Shown here: positions 1-8,848 of the stretch, piece after piece
How positions within the stretch are numbered: position 1 is the first letter of the stretch
Layout: each line of letters begins with the position of its first letter
The notes under the pieces: model-generated
What the model saw: the letters and a program-made list of their open reading frames with translations, nothing else
What the model was told of the DNA's origin: nothing
Databases searched by the model: none
Assembly: GCA_045634365.1 (NCBI GenBank)
Contig: JAZRAC010000066.1
Span: 1-64,000, forward strand
Length of the DNA: 64,000 nucleotides
Origin: HGM04593 sp045634365
Lineage (GTDB): Bacteria; Bacteroidota; Bacteroidia; Bacteroidales; Bacteroidaceae
Direction: 5' to 3'
Made by a program: the position numbers and the translations under genes

Positions 1-1454
1 TCTGTAGCCCAATCAAAATGGCAATTCTGCCAATTGACAAGGTGCTTTCTTGTTTCCTCAATATATTTAGAAGTATCACAATCGTTTATGATGTCCTGAA
101 TTTCGTGCATAAACTCAGTGATAAAGTGACCGCTACCAGCAGCATAGTCAATCATATATGGCAAGATCTCTCCATCCTTGCGAGAGAGTTTCTCTGCCAT
201 AATAGAATCTAAAGGAAGACTCTTGATGATAAATTGTGCGATAGGTACAGGTGTGAAATACTGTCCAGCCTCCTGTTTGAGACCAGTAGTAAGTAATAAT
301 TCAAAGAAGTCTGACAGATACTGTTGTCTCTTATTGTATCGGATTCTATATCCCTGAATTAACTCTACAACCTCTTTTACTACTTTCGCATTCTCTTCAA
401 AAGAGGCACTATCATACACTTCCTTAATCGCAAACTCGTTATTCTTTTCAAGACGGAGTTTGTTTACCTCTCTTAAAAGATACTGCTTAGTATCTTCATT
501 TAGGTTAGCACAACGCTTGTCAAAGTCCTCATTGTTGAAATCGCTAACAGTCCTGTCCAAGAATTTTTTCATTCCTTTGCTATAAAGGTCTGTCAAGCGA
601 AGTTGGAAATCAACGTGGTTGTCTCGCCCTTCAAGCCACTGAAACTTTAATTCTTCACCCTCATCCGTAGTTGTTTCATCATATACCTTGCACAAGAAGA
701 GTGTAAATATCTTATTGAAAGCATTGCCCTTATCTGATACTACATTATGACGCAGTATTTCAAGGAAACGGTTGAAGATAAAGCTTGAATCTTCTGCTTT
801 AATTTCCTTTAATTGTTCCTTTGTTAACGCCTTGCTCTGGAAATTATATGGTTGCACCCATGAATCAAAGATACCGTTATCTTTGGTGAGCTTATTCCAT
901 TTCTCATAAATGTCCTTAACATCACCATTGCGATAATCATCTTCAATCTTGATAATCTCATTTACATATACAAATTTATTGCCTTTCAATTCTGATGCGT
1001 ACAACATTAGCACATCAGCCTTGCTGCCAGATAATTGGAAATATGTGAATAGCTGACCACCATCCTTACGGATTCGCGCCAACTCCTTATTGTACTCCTT
1101 GCCAAATGTCTTGCATTCGATAAGCATATATGGTGTTCCATCTTCGCGATTAACACAAATGTCCAATCGCCCTGATGTGCCATGCCCAGATGGCCAAGTC
1201 TTTTCAAGAACTATATTTTGAGGCTTATATCCCTTGGTAAGAAGTCTATCAACACACTCAAGCACCACAAAATTTTCGGGTTGTGAAAAATTCTGTGTAG
1301 TCTTGCTTTCGGCAGTAATGGCGCTACCGTAGTTGATGCTTTGTTTTTCAAAGTCAATCTCTATGGCATAATCAACATATATTTTATGATAAATGCCATT
1401 CGTCCCGTTTTTTGGAACAAATCCCAAAGCCGCAATATGTTTCTTAATATCCAT
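1..1454 (-). CDS. Restriction-modification protein: N-terminal nuclease domain fused to N6-adenine DNA methyltransferase (partial)
   Basis: The start codon and the first 484 residues are in the window; the gene continues past the left edge. An early region carries a PD-(D/E)XK-like pattern, Asp98 then Glu113-Cys-Lys115, as in the N-terminal domain of type I R subunits (HSDR_N). Residues 397-402 read GQYFTP, a hallmark of HsdM/N6_Mtase proteins, and SAM-binding motif I follows as DYAAGSGHF (Asp436). The catalytic NPPY/F motif should lie beyond the edge. Joining a nuclease-like and a methylase domain in one chain suggests a type IIG-like enzyme, or a type I methylase subunit with an extra domain; a specificity subunit may follow off-window. 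No other gene of the system is visible upstream. The ATG at 1452-1454 is the first in frame before a long AT-rich intergenic region. The family call is firm; the exact R-M type is inference. Confidence 0.85.
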   Translation of the reverse strand, partial: MDIKKHIAALGFVPKNGTNGIYHKIYVDYAIEIDFEKQSINYGSAITAESKTTQNFSQPENFVVLECVDRLLTKGYKPQNIVLEKTWPSGHGTSGRLDICVNREDGTPYMLIECKTFGKEYNKELARIRKDGGQLFTYFQLSGSKADVLMLYASELKGNKFVYVNEIIKIEDDYRNGDVKDIYEKWNKLTKDNGIFDSWVQPYNFQSKALTKEQLKEIKAEDSSFIFNRFLEILRHNVVSDKGNAFNKIFTLFLCKVYDETTTDEGEELKFQWLEGRDNHVDFQLRLTDLYSKGMKKFLDRTVSDFNNEDFDKRCANLNEDTKQYLLREVNKLRLEKNNEFAIKEVYDSASFEENAKVVKEVVELIQGYRIRYNKRQQYLSDFFELLLTTGLKQEAGQYFTPVPIAQFIIKSLPLDSIMAEKLSRKDGEILPYMIDYAAGSGHFITEFMHEIQDIINDCDTSKYIEETRKHLVNWQNCHFDWAT

Positions 1455-1837
1455 AGTACTCCTAATTTGCTTGCAAAGTTAAGAAATTAATTAGAGATTA
1501 CCTCGTTTTTGTTTGGATTTCTCGCAAAAATTTTATATGGCGCAAGTCTTACAATTCGATGAGTAAATAAGAAAGGTTAAAAACATCTACCTTATTATAT
1601 AAATATACTCTATGGTTCTGCTATATTATGCGACATAATTTCGCCAGCCGATGGCTGACGATAATAAGGTTTAGTTTATTCCATTGGCTATATACCCAAA
1701 ACGGACTAAACTTATTTTTGCGTTGGCAGCACTCAAAAAAGATGCTGACGAAAAGAGAAAGACACTCATTCTTCTTTTTTCGCCAGCATTTATCATAAAA
1801 ATTCAAAAAAATACACCCAATCTTGATTTTTGGGTGT
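1455..1837. other. AT-rich intergenic region with two related hairpins
   Basis: No convincing gene. This is the 5' region of the R-M gene. Two inverted repeats sharing a CGCCAGC/GCTGACG core are visible: a short one at 1651-1669 and a longer one with arms at about 1741-1754 and 1776-1789. They could be operators or folded leader elements for the R-M gene. A 61-codon frame on the minus strand here has no recognisable features and overlaps the hairpins. Confidence 0.5.
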
Positions 1838-1880
1838 AAAAAAGGGTGTAAATCTCGTAACTACTTGATTTACACCCTTT
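1838..1880 (-). terminator. Rho-independent terminator of tRNA-Ser
   Basis: On the minus strand, just after the tRNA 3' end, a perfect 14-bp stem (1867-1880 with 1841-1854) and a 12-nt loop are followed by a T-run. A second small inverted repeat (ACACCC/GGGTGT, 1812-1838) lies just beyond. Confidence 0.75.
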
Positions 1881-1884
1881 GCTG

Positions 1885-1969
1885 CGGAGAGAGAGGGATT
1901 CGAACCCCCGGTACCTCTCAGTACGTCGGTTTTCAAGACCGGTGCAATCGACCACTCTGCCACCTCTCC
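1885..1969 (-). tRNA. tRNA-Ser (anticodon TGA)
   Basis: 85 nt on the minus strand. The acceptor 5' arm GGAGAGG pairs with TCTCTCC with one G-T pair; discriminator is G. The anticodon loop reads CTTGAAA, giving TGA. A long class II variable arm is present, and the T arm contains TTCGAAT. CCA is not encoded (CAG follows). Serine identity fits the long variable arm and the G73. Confidence 0.97.
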
Positions 1970-2088
1970 AAAAAATAGATTAAACGCGGTCGTTTCGTTT
2001 AACGGGTGCAAAGGTATAATATTTCCACGAAACACGCAAGAGTTTCTCGAAAAATATTTTCAAAATTGCAAACAATAATGCTATTCCC

Positions 2089-2922
2089 TTACACAAAGCT
2101 GCGCAGAAGGGCTATTTCGTCGGCCCAACGGCTCTCGTCGGGAGTTTCCAATACTATGGGGATATTATCGAAACGCGAATCCTTCATAAAGCGTTGGAAG
2201 AAGTCCATACCCAGAAGTCCGAGCCCAATGCTCTCGTGCCTGTCGACACGTGAACCGAGCGTTTTTTTCGTGTCGTTAAGATGGATAGCCTTCAAATACT
2301 GCAAGCCCACAATATCCTCAAACGCCTTGAACGAACCTTCGTAGTCGCCCACAATGTCGTAGCCGGCCGAGTAGAAGTGACAAGTATCTATACAAACTCC
2401 CACACGGCTCTTATCCTCCACACAGTCTATTATGTAGCGTATCTCTTCGAGCCTGTTACCCACATTGCTGCCCTGCCCTGCGGTATTCTCAATTACAGCC
2501 GTAACGCCGCTTGTCATCGAGAGAGCGAGGTTAATATTGGCTGCAATAGCATTGAGGCAACCCTCTACCGAAATTTTATTCAAATGACTGCCGGGGTGAA
2601 AATTCAGCATCGTGAGCCCAAGCTGCTCGCAACGTTTCATTTCATCGATGAAGGCTGCACGCGACTTTTGCATAGCCTCCTCATCAGGGTTGCCAAGGTT
2701 AATGAGATAACTATCGTGGGGAAGAATGTAGCTAGGTTCAAAGCCACCCGCCGCACAATTCTCCTTAAACTGCGCGATACTTTTTGCCGTGAGAGGAGCC
2801 GACACCCATTGACGCTGATTCTTTGTGAAGAGCGCAAATGCGTTTGCACCTATTGCCGTTGCATTCAATGGAGCATTCTCCACTCCACCGCTTGCCGATA
2901 CGTGAGCACCTATATATTTCAT
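2089..2922 (-). CDS. nfo: Endonuclease IV (apurinic/apyrimidinic endonuclease)
   Basis: 277 residues, the usual length of the Nfo/AP endonuclease 2 family, a zinc TIM-barrel enzyme that cuts DNA 5' of abasic sites in base-excision repair. Signature segments appear in order: GAHVSASGG near the N-terminus, NFHPGSH (zinc ligand His), VIENTAGQG, CIDTCH and HLNDTK, then the C-terminal VLETP. An in-frame Met 19 codons upstream (at 2979) would add residues that fall in the upstream hairpin and do not match the family, so the ATG at 2920-2922 is preferred. It stands alone between tRNA-Ser and the phosphate transporter gene and is read in the same direction as both. Confidence 0.95.
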   Translation of the reverse strand: MKYIGAHVSASGGVENAPLNATAIGANAFALFTKNQRQWVSAPLTAKSIAQFKENCAAGGFEPSYILPHDSYLINLGNPDEEAMQKSRAAFIDEMKRCEQLGLTMLNFHPGSHLNKISVEGCLNAIAANINLALSMTSGVTAVIENTAGQGSNVGNRLEEIRYIIDCVEDKSRVGVCIDTCHFYSAGYDIVGDYEGSFKAFEDIVGLQYLKAIHLNDTKKTLGSRVDRHESIGLGLLGMDFFQRFMKDSRFDNIPIVLETPDESRWADEIALLRSFV

Positions 2923-2960
2923 ATTGCGATATTTTTTACTTTTGGGCGAAGATAGCAAAA

Positions 2961-2996
2961 AAAATAAGCTCGACAGCATTTTGTCGAGCTTATTTT
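2961..2996 (-). terminator. Terminator hairpin after the phosphate transporter gene
   Basis: Perfect 15-bp stem (2961-2975 with 2982-2996) around a 6-nt loop, with A and T runs on both sides, directly downstream of the transporter gene on the minus strand and upstream of nfo. Confidence 0.85.
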
Positions 2997-3010
2997 TTTA
3001 AGCGTTTTTC

Positions 3011-5266
3011 CTACTCCACGCTTTTTACCTTGTCAATCACGGGAGCAAACAATTTATTACCACCGCGGAGAAGGTTACGCACCTCGCTGAGCAACTCGTG
3101 CGACTCCTGAATGAGGTTCAGATAGACAAAGTCCATACGCAGGCTGCCGTTGCTCTGGTGCAGACGCATTGTCTGTGTCTTGCGCAGATTGGCAAGCGCA
3201 TGTTTAAGGTCTTTTGCACGCGAAGAGACATCGTCCGACTTTTCGTAGTTGCCACTCATAATAATATCGTTAATATCTTTGAGCGTGGCGTATATATCTC
3301 TGCAATAAGGGGTAAACTCCTCGACATACATTTTAGAGAGGGGCGAGAAGCTATTTTCGGCGTGCTCTTTCATAGGCTCGCATATACGGGTGAGAGTGTT
3401 GAGCATCTGCTGGCAACTGTTGGTACACAGATGGTACCAAGTGCTGCGCTCAAAGGCAAGCTGCTGATTGATACGCTGCATTCCTCGTGTCTCGGCACGA
3501 CGCTCCTTCTTCATCTGTGCCTTCTCCTCCACTATCTTAATGAGTGCCGATTTTAGAGGGCGAAGCTCGTCCTTGGCAAAAGCCTCGAACATACGCTTAT
3601 AAGTTTCGGCCGAGAAAGTGAGGCTCTTTGTGAGAGTTCCGGCCGCGTGCGATTGCAGTTTCTCCCAAACTTCGTCGGGATTTTCCGACCTTAATATTAT
3701 CATCATATCCTCGTCGGCCTTCTCCTGCTGTTTTTTCTTGTTATACTGTATGTGGCTGTGAATGAGCAGATAGATAACCACAGCAATCATCACATACATT
3801 GCCGGCACGCCTCCATAGTTCATTATAGTGGCAACCAACGCCGCAAGGATAAATGCGGCACCGGCAGTGATGAACCAACCGCCCACAACCGACACTACTC
3901 CCGTTACGCGATACACGGCACTCTCACGGCCCCAAGCACGGTCGCTCAACGAGGAACCCATACCCACCATAAATGTAACGTAAGTGGTTGACAAAGGCAA
4001 TTTAAACGAAGTACCAAGCGCAATCAAAAGACCGGCAAGCACCAGATTTACCGATGCACGAACAAGGTCGAAAGCCACCTCCTCGCGCTCTTCGAGCGGA
4101 GTGAAACGCTTGTTAACCCAATCCTTCACACTCTGCGGAGTAACCTGCGAAATGCCGTCGACCATCTTTGTGGTTGCTCGCACAAGGTTACGGGCAATGG
4201 GCGAGGTACCGAACATATCCCCCTCCTCATTCTGCTGGCTCGACAGATTAAGAGAAGTCTGCAACACCTTGCGGGCCTTTTTGCTTGTCCACAATGCAAA
4301 AACCATAACCGCTCCGGCACCTATAAGGAAGTAAACAGGAGTTGTGGTAGGGTCGTTCAAAGAGGACATCATAAAGCCGGCAGCATCGCCCGCGCCATTG
4401 GCGGTGTAGTCGTTGAACGACTCAAAGCCCGCAAGCGTAACACCAATGAAGTTCACAAGGTCGTTACCCGCAAAGGCAAGAGCAAGCGAGAAGGTTCCCA
4501 CCAACACTATTATTTTCAGCACATTCACCTTACACCAGTGGAGCAACTGCATCAGCACGGTAAAGAAGATGAATGCCACAAACAAAATAAGCAAAGTATT
4601 ATTATCTATATACTCTCTCACCTCGGTCGACACCATTGTGCTGCCCTTCAAGCCCTTAATGAGCATAAAATATATGATTGAGGTAATTGCAAAGCCACCG
4701 TAAAGTCCTATTTTGCGACCAAGATTCTTTTTATAATGGAACGTGAAAATAACACGGGCAATCCACTGAACCAGCAAGCCAAACACAAAGGCTATGGCAA
4801 CCGAAAGGAATATAGATATAATAATGGTAAGAGCTCTGTCGGTGTTCAGCATCTCCATAAATCCGACACTTGTATTAGAGCTTATGAGCGCAGTGATAAA
4901 GGCTGCTCCCAGCAATTCGAACACCATTGAAACTGTGGTTGACGTGGGAAGACCAAGAGAATTGAAAAGGTCGAGCAGAAAAACATCGCTGATAACCACT
5001 GCCAGATAGATGCACATTACCTGTTGGAAACTGAAATATTCGGGAGAGAATATTCCGTGGCGCGCAACATCCATCATTCCACTGCTAAATGCAGCACCAA
5101 TAAAAACTCCGGCGGCAGCAACCAAGAGAACGTGTTTCAATTTAGCGGCCTTGCTACCGACAGCCGCACTCAGAAAGTTAACCGCATCATTGCTCACACC
5201 CACCGTCAAGTCAAGAATGGCAAGTGAGAACATAAAGCAAATAACAATAAGATAAGCAATATCCAT
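3011..5266 (-). CDS. Inorganic phosphate transporter, PiT family, with C-terminal PhoU-like cytoplasmic domain
   Basis: 751 residues. The first 520 or so are hydrophobic, with many membrane helices and the two inverted PiT signature repeats: NDAVNF near residue 26 and GNDLVNF near residue 266. PiT proteins import phosphate (often as a metal complex) with H+ or Na+. From about residue 540 to the end the chain is soluble and helical, rich in Lys/Glu, resembling the PhoU-like DUF47 helical bundle normally encoded as a separate protein beside pit genes. The fused layout is common in Bacteroidetes. The start at 5266 places the first helix directly at the N-terminus. It is a single-gene unit with its own terminator. 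Confidence 0.93.
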   Translation of the reverse strand: MDIAYLIVICFMFSLAILDLTVGVSNDAVNFLSAAVGSKAAKLKHVLLVAAAGVFIGAAFSSGMMDVARHGIFSPEYFSFQQVMCIYLAVVISDVFLLDLFNSLGLPTSTTVSMVFELLGAAFITALISSNTSVGFMEMLNTDRALTIIISIFLSVAIAFVFGLLVQWIARVIFTFHYKKNLGRKIGLYGGFAITSIIYFMLIKGLKGSTMVSTEVREYIDNNTLLILFVAFIFFTVLMQLLHWCKVNVLKIIVLVGTFSLALAFAGNDLVNFIGVTLAGFESFNDYTANGAGDAAGFMMSSLNDPTTTPVYFLIGAGAVMVFALWTSKKARKVLQTSLNLSSQQNEEGDMFGTSPIARNLVRATTKMVDGISQVTPQSVKDWVNKRFTPLEEREEVAFDLVRASVNLVLAGLLIALGTSFKLPLSTTYVTFMVGMGSSLSDRAWGRESAVYRVTGVVSVVGGWFITAGAAFILAALVATIMNYGGVPAMYVMIAVVIYLLIHSHIQYNKKKQQEKADEDMMIILRSENPDEVWEKLQSHAAGTLTKSLTFSAETYKRMFEAFAKDELRPLKSALIKIVEEKAQMKKERRAETRGMQRINQQLAFERSTWYHLCTNSCQQMLNTLTRICEPMKEHAENSFSPLSKMYVEEFTPYCRDIYATLKDINDIIMSGNYEKSDDVSSRAKDLKHALANLRKTQTMRLHQSNGSLRMDFVYLNLIQESHELLSEVRNLLRGGNKLFAPVIDKVKSVE

Positions 5267-5389
5267 AAATATATAATTAATGTTATGATTGTCTCATACC
5301 ATAATTTAAACCCGCTTCGCACCCATAAGAGCGAAACAAGTTTAATTTGTTACAAAAATATATAAATATTTTAGAAGTCAAATAAAAAA

Positions 5390-5445
5390 CAATAAAAAAA
5401 ACGAGCCGCATCGCTCCACCCTAAAAGCAGTGCGATGCCGGCTCG
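5390..5445 (-). terminator. Rho-independent terminator after the porin gene
   Basis: On the minus strand a 13-bp GC-rich stem with one bulged base (5432-5445 with 5402-5414) is followed by a run of T residues. It sits just downstream of the porin stop codon. Confidence 0.85.
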
Positions 5446-5469
5446 GCCACGCTGACAAAGAAAAATATA

Positions 5470-6750
5470 TCAGAAATTATATCTTGCCGACAGGTTTATA
5501 CGATTGGCCTGACACTTGTCGCCATCAAAATCGGTGCGCCATCCGTGCAGATATTCAAGACCAATCTGCATATTCTTCGTTGCATTCAGGAAAATATTGG
5601 TTACAAAATATTGCCCGCGACGGAAGGCATCGGGATTAGCCCTGCCATAGCCACTGTTCGAATGAAGAGTAGTTTGGCTGTAAGTGGCTGTTGCAAACAT
5701 ATAGGGGCATATATTATACTGCAAGCCCACGTACCACGCATCGGTGCGCAACATAGTCATTTTGCCATTATCGTCGCCCGAGGGTACAAGGTCGACCCCC
5801 ACATTCGATACATTATTTATATATGAGCCAATGCCCTTACCCATTGTAAATTGTCCCTTCAACTGCAACTTACCCATTGTAGCGAGCATACTCGCCTGCG
5901 CACCCCAAGCATACTTATTATGCTTTTTGCCTGTCATAATATCGCGATAAGAGAGGTTGCGCACAACACCCGCCAAGCGCAAATGATTATTCTCGTTCAA
6001 GGCATACTGCAAATAGACAGGAATATTGGGCAAGCGTTGGCTGGTGATTGCAACATACTCATTGGTGGTTCCGCTGGGCTTCGAGGCCTCTATACCCATT
6101 CCCATCGACAAGCCCCAATCAAAAGAATATCTTAATCTCAATTGCGTGGTACGATAAAAAGCCATTCCGCAAGGGCCGCCATAGTCGATGGTGACAGGAG
6201 CCGCATCAAGGTCCATAAAAGCACCCACCGTATATCCGAACAAGAAATATTTACTGCTCATATACATATTATGCAGACGAAAATCATCGCCATCGCCACG
6301 CCAATTGGCCGAAGTATAGACATAAAAATCGCCAAGGAAACGGCTATTTCCCACCAATTTAAGGAATATGGTGGAGTTGGTCATATCCATCTGAAATTGG
6401 CTCGACGAAACACCGTTGCGGTCTATCTCTGTGGGCAGAAAATCGACATTATCCACAGCACCCGAAAAGTCATACTCTATTTTCGTCTGCAAATAACCGC
6501 CAATACCAAGCCCCCACTTACCCTTCTGGTCCACAAGAACAAAGCGCGGCGCACGCGGGTCGTGATAATAGTTACTTTGCGTTGTTTGGAAAATCTCAAC
6601 CACATCGGGAGCCTCGTTCACCGTTTCACTTATACAAATTAAAGAAATAGGCTCTTTCTTCGGGTTCTCCCACTTCTCCTGCGCGTGCATCTCCACTACA
6701 TACAAGCACAAACACAGCAACAAGGCTGTTGTCATTAATCTTTTTTTCAT
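5470..6750 (-). CDS. Outer-membrane beta-barrel porin, DcaP-like
   Basis: 426 residues. A signal peptide (MKKRLMTTALLLCLCLY... ending in HAQ) is followed by an N-terminal extension of about 50 residues and then a barrel of alternating aromatic/polar strands. The last residues are ARYNF, the C-terminal Phe recognised by the BAM complex. The segment GLGIGGYLQTKIEYDF and later glycine/tyrosine-rich strands resemble DcaP-family trimeric porins, which take up small anionic solutes such as dicarboxylates. Substrate cannot be read from the sequence. The divergent AraC-type regulator at 6952 shares the intergenic region and may control it. The porin class is likely; the family name less so. Confidence 0.75.
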   Translation of the reverse strand: MKKRLMTTALLLCLCLYVVEMHAQEKWENPKKEPISLICISETVNEAPDVVEIFQTTQSNYYHDPRAPRFVLVDQKGKWGLGIGGYLQTKIEYDFSGAVDNVDFLPTEIDRNGVSSSQFQMDMTNSTIFLKLVGNSRFLGDFYVYTSANWRGDGDDFRLHNMYMSSKYFLFGYTVGAFMDLDAAPVTIDYGGPCGMAFYRTTQLRLRYSFDWGLSMGMGIEASKPSGTTNEYVAITSQRLPNIPVYLQYALNENNHLRLAGVVRNLSYRDIMTGKKHNKYAWGAQASMLATMGKLQLKGQFTMGKGIGSYINNVSNVGVDLVPSGDDNGKMTMLRTDAWYVGLQYNICPYMFATATYSQTTLHSNSGYGRANPDAFRRGQYFVTNIFLNATKNMQIGLEYLHGWRTDFDGDKCQANRINLSARYNF

Positions 6751-6951
6751 AATTTTATTTGTTTGAAAGTTTACAGATAGAAAAACAAGCAGAAGAGCAA
6801 AAAGTTTACTGCCCCCCGAACAGGTGAATGAGAAGACTACCCGTTACAAAAAATAAAAAAATTAACGCAATAGTAATTTTTTTTTATAATTACTGTACAA
6901 ATATGGACTTTTTTACTTTTCTTTGTGAAAAGAGAAAACTATACAGCAACT

Positions 6952-7866
6952 ATGAAAGAAGAGAACACAAATAGCGAAACAAAAATAGAGCTGTTCAAAT
7001 ATCTGCAAATATCTCCCAAGGACAAGTCCTGGGGGCTGGCCGTTACAACCGCCGGCTACCAGCACGTTCCTCCCCGCAAACAATATCCAATATCCACCCA
7101 CCCCGACGGCTACAACTTCCCCGAGGATGGCCGACGCACACTCAATGAATACCAGCTTGTATACATAACCCGCGGCTCCGGTTTTTTCGAGAGTGCCTCT
7201 TGCTCTAAAACAAAAATAGAGGCCGGAACAATGTTTATGCTTTTTCCGGGTGAGTGGCACACCTTCTGCCCCGACCCCGAAACAGGATGGGACGACCATT
7301 GGGTGGGCTTTAACGGCAGCATCATCGACGATAAGATAAAGACCGGCTTTTTCACATTCAAGAACTGTGTATTCCGCATAGGGGTCGACGAACAGATAAT
7401 AAACACCTATCACAACATATTGAACATCGTGAGCAACGAGCGTAAAGGCTACCAGCAAATGGCGGCAGGCCTTGCCTTCTCGCTTATAGGGCGAGTATAT
7501 TACGAAGACCTCAACCACTCCTTTGGCGACAGCTATATGACACGCATCATAAACCAAGCAAAAGCCATAATGAAAGAGGACACGAGCGGCAGTCACGCAC
7601 TCGAAGATATTGCAAAGTCGCTCAATATAAGCTACTCCCTTTTCCGCCGAGAATTCAAGCGCACCTGCGGAATATCCCCCGGACAATATCGTCAAGGGCT
7701 TAAACTCGCAAAAGCAAAAGAGTTGCTCTACTCCACCAATCTGAGCATTGCACAAATTGCCGAAGAACTGCATTTTGAGTGCTTGGGACAATTCTCCACA
7801 TTTTTCAGAAAGAAGACCGGCGTTTCACCATTGGAGTTCCGCAAACGCGCATCAAGGGATATATAA
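6952..7866 (+). CDS. AraC-family transcriptional regulator
   Basis: About 304 residues. The N-terminal half is a cupin-like effector domain (LVYITRGSGFF ... AGTMFMLFPGEWHTF). The C-terminal 100 residues hold two helix-turn-helix units typical of AraC/XylS proteins: LEDIAKSLNISYSLFRREFK and then IAQIAEELHFECLGQFSTFF, ending with the family pattern KKTGVSPLEFR. A GTG nine codons upstream (6925) is possible, but the ATG at 6952 has a normal length and is preferred. It is transcribed away from the porin gene, which suggests local control of that gene; the inducer is unknown. Confidence 0.9.
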   Translation: MKEENTNSETKIELFKYLQISPKDKSWGLAVTTAGYQHVPPRKQYPISTHPDGYNFPEDGRRTLNEYQLVYITRGSGFFESASCSKTKIEAGTMFMLFPGEWHTFCPDPETGWDDHWVGFNGSIIDDKIKTGFFTFKNCVFRIGVDEQIINTYHNILNIVSNERKGYQQMAAGLAFSLIGRVYYEDLNHSFGDSYMTRIINQAKAIMKEDTSGSHALEDIAKSLNISYSLFRREFKRTCGISPGQYRQGLKLAKAKELLYSTNLSIAQIAEELHFECLGQFSTFFRKKTGVSPLEFRKRASRDI

Positions 7867-7893
7867 TAATTCATTAAAAATATTCAAAAAGAG

Positions 7894-7941
7894 GCAAATG
7901 GCGTTAAAAATCACGAAAAACAGATTGCGCCATTTGCTTTT
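7894..7941 (+). terminator. Rho-independent terminator after the AraC gene
   Basis: 10-bp stem GCAAATGGCG (7894-7903) with its complement at 7928-7937, followed by TTTTC. The loop is long (24 nt). Confidence 0.65.
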
Positions 7942-7994
7942 CTATTATAAAAGCCCCAAATTGCGGGCACATTCACCCAAAGAGAGAAAAGTAT

Positions 7995-8723
7995 ATGAAA
8001 AATTTAAGAAACATCGTATCAGTGGCAGCCATAACCATCATAGCATTAACCCCCTTTAAAGCCGCCGCACAACTCAGCAACAACCAGCCCTGTATAGAGC
8101 AAAGCGCAAAAGCCGAGCGCAAAGTAACCCCCGACGAGCTTTACATAAGCATCACCATAAACGAAAAGGACAACAAAGGGAAAGTGAGCGTGGAAAAACA
8201 GCAGAGCACAATGATAAAAGCATTGCAGCAGTTGGGCATAGACGTAGAGAAAAATCTGACACTCAATTTTATGGACAGCCAAGTGAGCTACTCCACCTTC
8301 CGTCGCAACATCACCCCGCGCACCACCGCCACATATATGCTCAAACTCGACAATGCCGAAACTATGCAGAAAGTGATAAACAAGTTGGAAGAGAAAGATA
8401 TAACCAACATACAGCTTGTGAGCACCCGATACAGCAAGGCCGACGAACTTTACAACGAGCTTGGCATTGAGGCAATGAAAAAGGCACAATCGCAAGCTGC
8501 TACATTGGCAGGAGCCATCGGGCAGAGCATAGGAGCCGCCATAAACATAAATTCGTGGAATTCGAGCAACGGCGGTGCGCAACCCCGCCTCTACAAGAGC
8601 CGCGCCACAATGGTTGAGAATGCCACCATCGAAGATTCGGCCGAGCCTCTCATTGAGATTGGAAAAATCACATTCTCGGTTAACGTAAATGTAAAATTCA
8701 TATTAAAGGAGGGGGCGGAATAG
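7995..8723 (+). CDS. Periplasmic SIMPL-domain (DUF541) protein
   Basis: 242 residues with a signal peptide (cleavage probably after AAA in PFKAAAQ). The body matches the SIMPL/DUF541 pattern: a tandem beta-alpha-beta fold with conserved stretches resembling ATYMLKLDN and a helix containing ELGIEAMKKAQSQAATLAGAIG, then the C-terminal strand KITFSVNVNVKF. Family members such as BP26 and YggE are periplasmic proteins of poorly defined role, linked to oxidative stress or oligomer formation. It stands as a single gene after the AraC terminator; the minus-strand MutS2 gene converges on it. Confidence 0.88.
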   Translation: MKNLRNIVSVAAITIIALTPFKAAAQLSNNQPCIEQSAKAERKVTPDELYISITINEKDNKGKVSVEKQQSTMIKALQQLGIDVEKNLTLNFMDSQVSYSTFRRNITPRTTATYMLKLDNAETMQKVINKLEEKDITNIQLVSTRYSKADELYNELGIEAMKKAQSQAATLAGAIGQSIGAAININSWNSSNGGAQPRLYKSRATMVENATIEDSAEPLIEIGKITFSVNVNVKFILKEGAE

Positions 8724-8848
8724 TGATTGTTCACCGGCAATATTTAAGAGGCACAAACTAAGGATAGCCGACCAATAACACCGATGATTTTAAAGTATTT
8801 TTTTACTTTGAAAGTAAGCCGTAGAATTTACAAGCGAGAGAAACAAAC

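Noticed and set aside
1838..1880. 14-bp inverted repeat next to tRNA-Ser as an integration (att) site
   Set aside because: Its position and T-run fit a plain tRNA terminator; no integrase or repeated tRNA end is visible.
1793..2035. 80-codon minus-strand frame containing WSIAPVLKTDVLRGTGG
   Set aside because: It is the translation of the tRNA-Ser gene itself, a frequent false gene call.
2281..2955. 224-codon plus-strand frame opposite endonuclease IV
   Set aside because: Shadow of nfo; no motif and no promoter.
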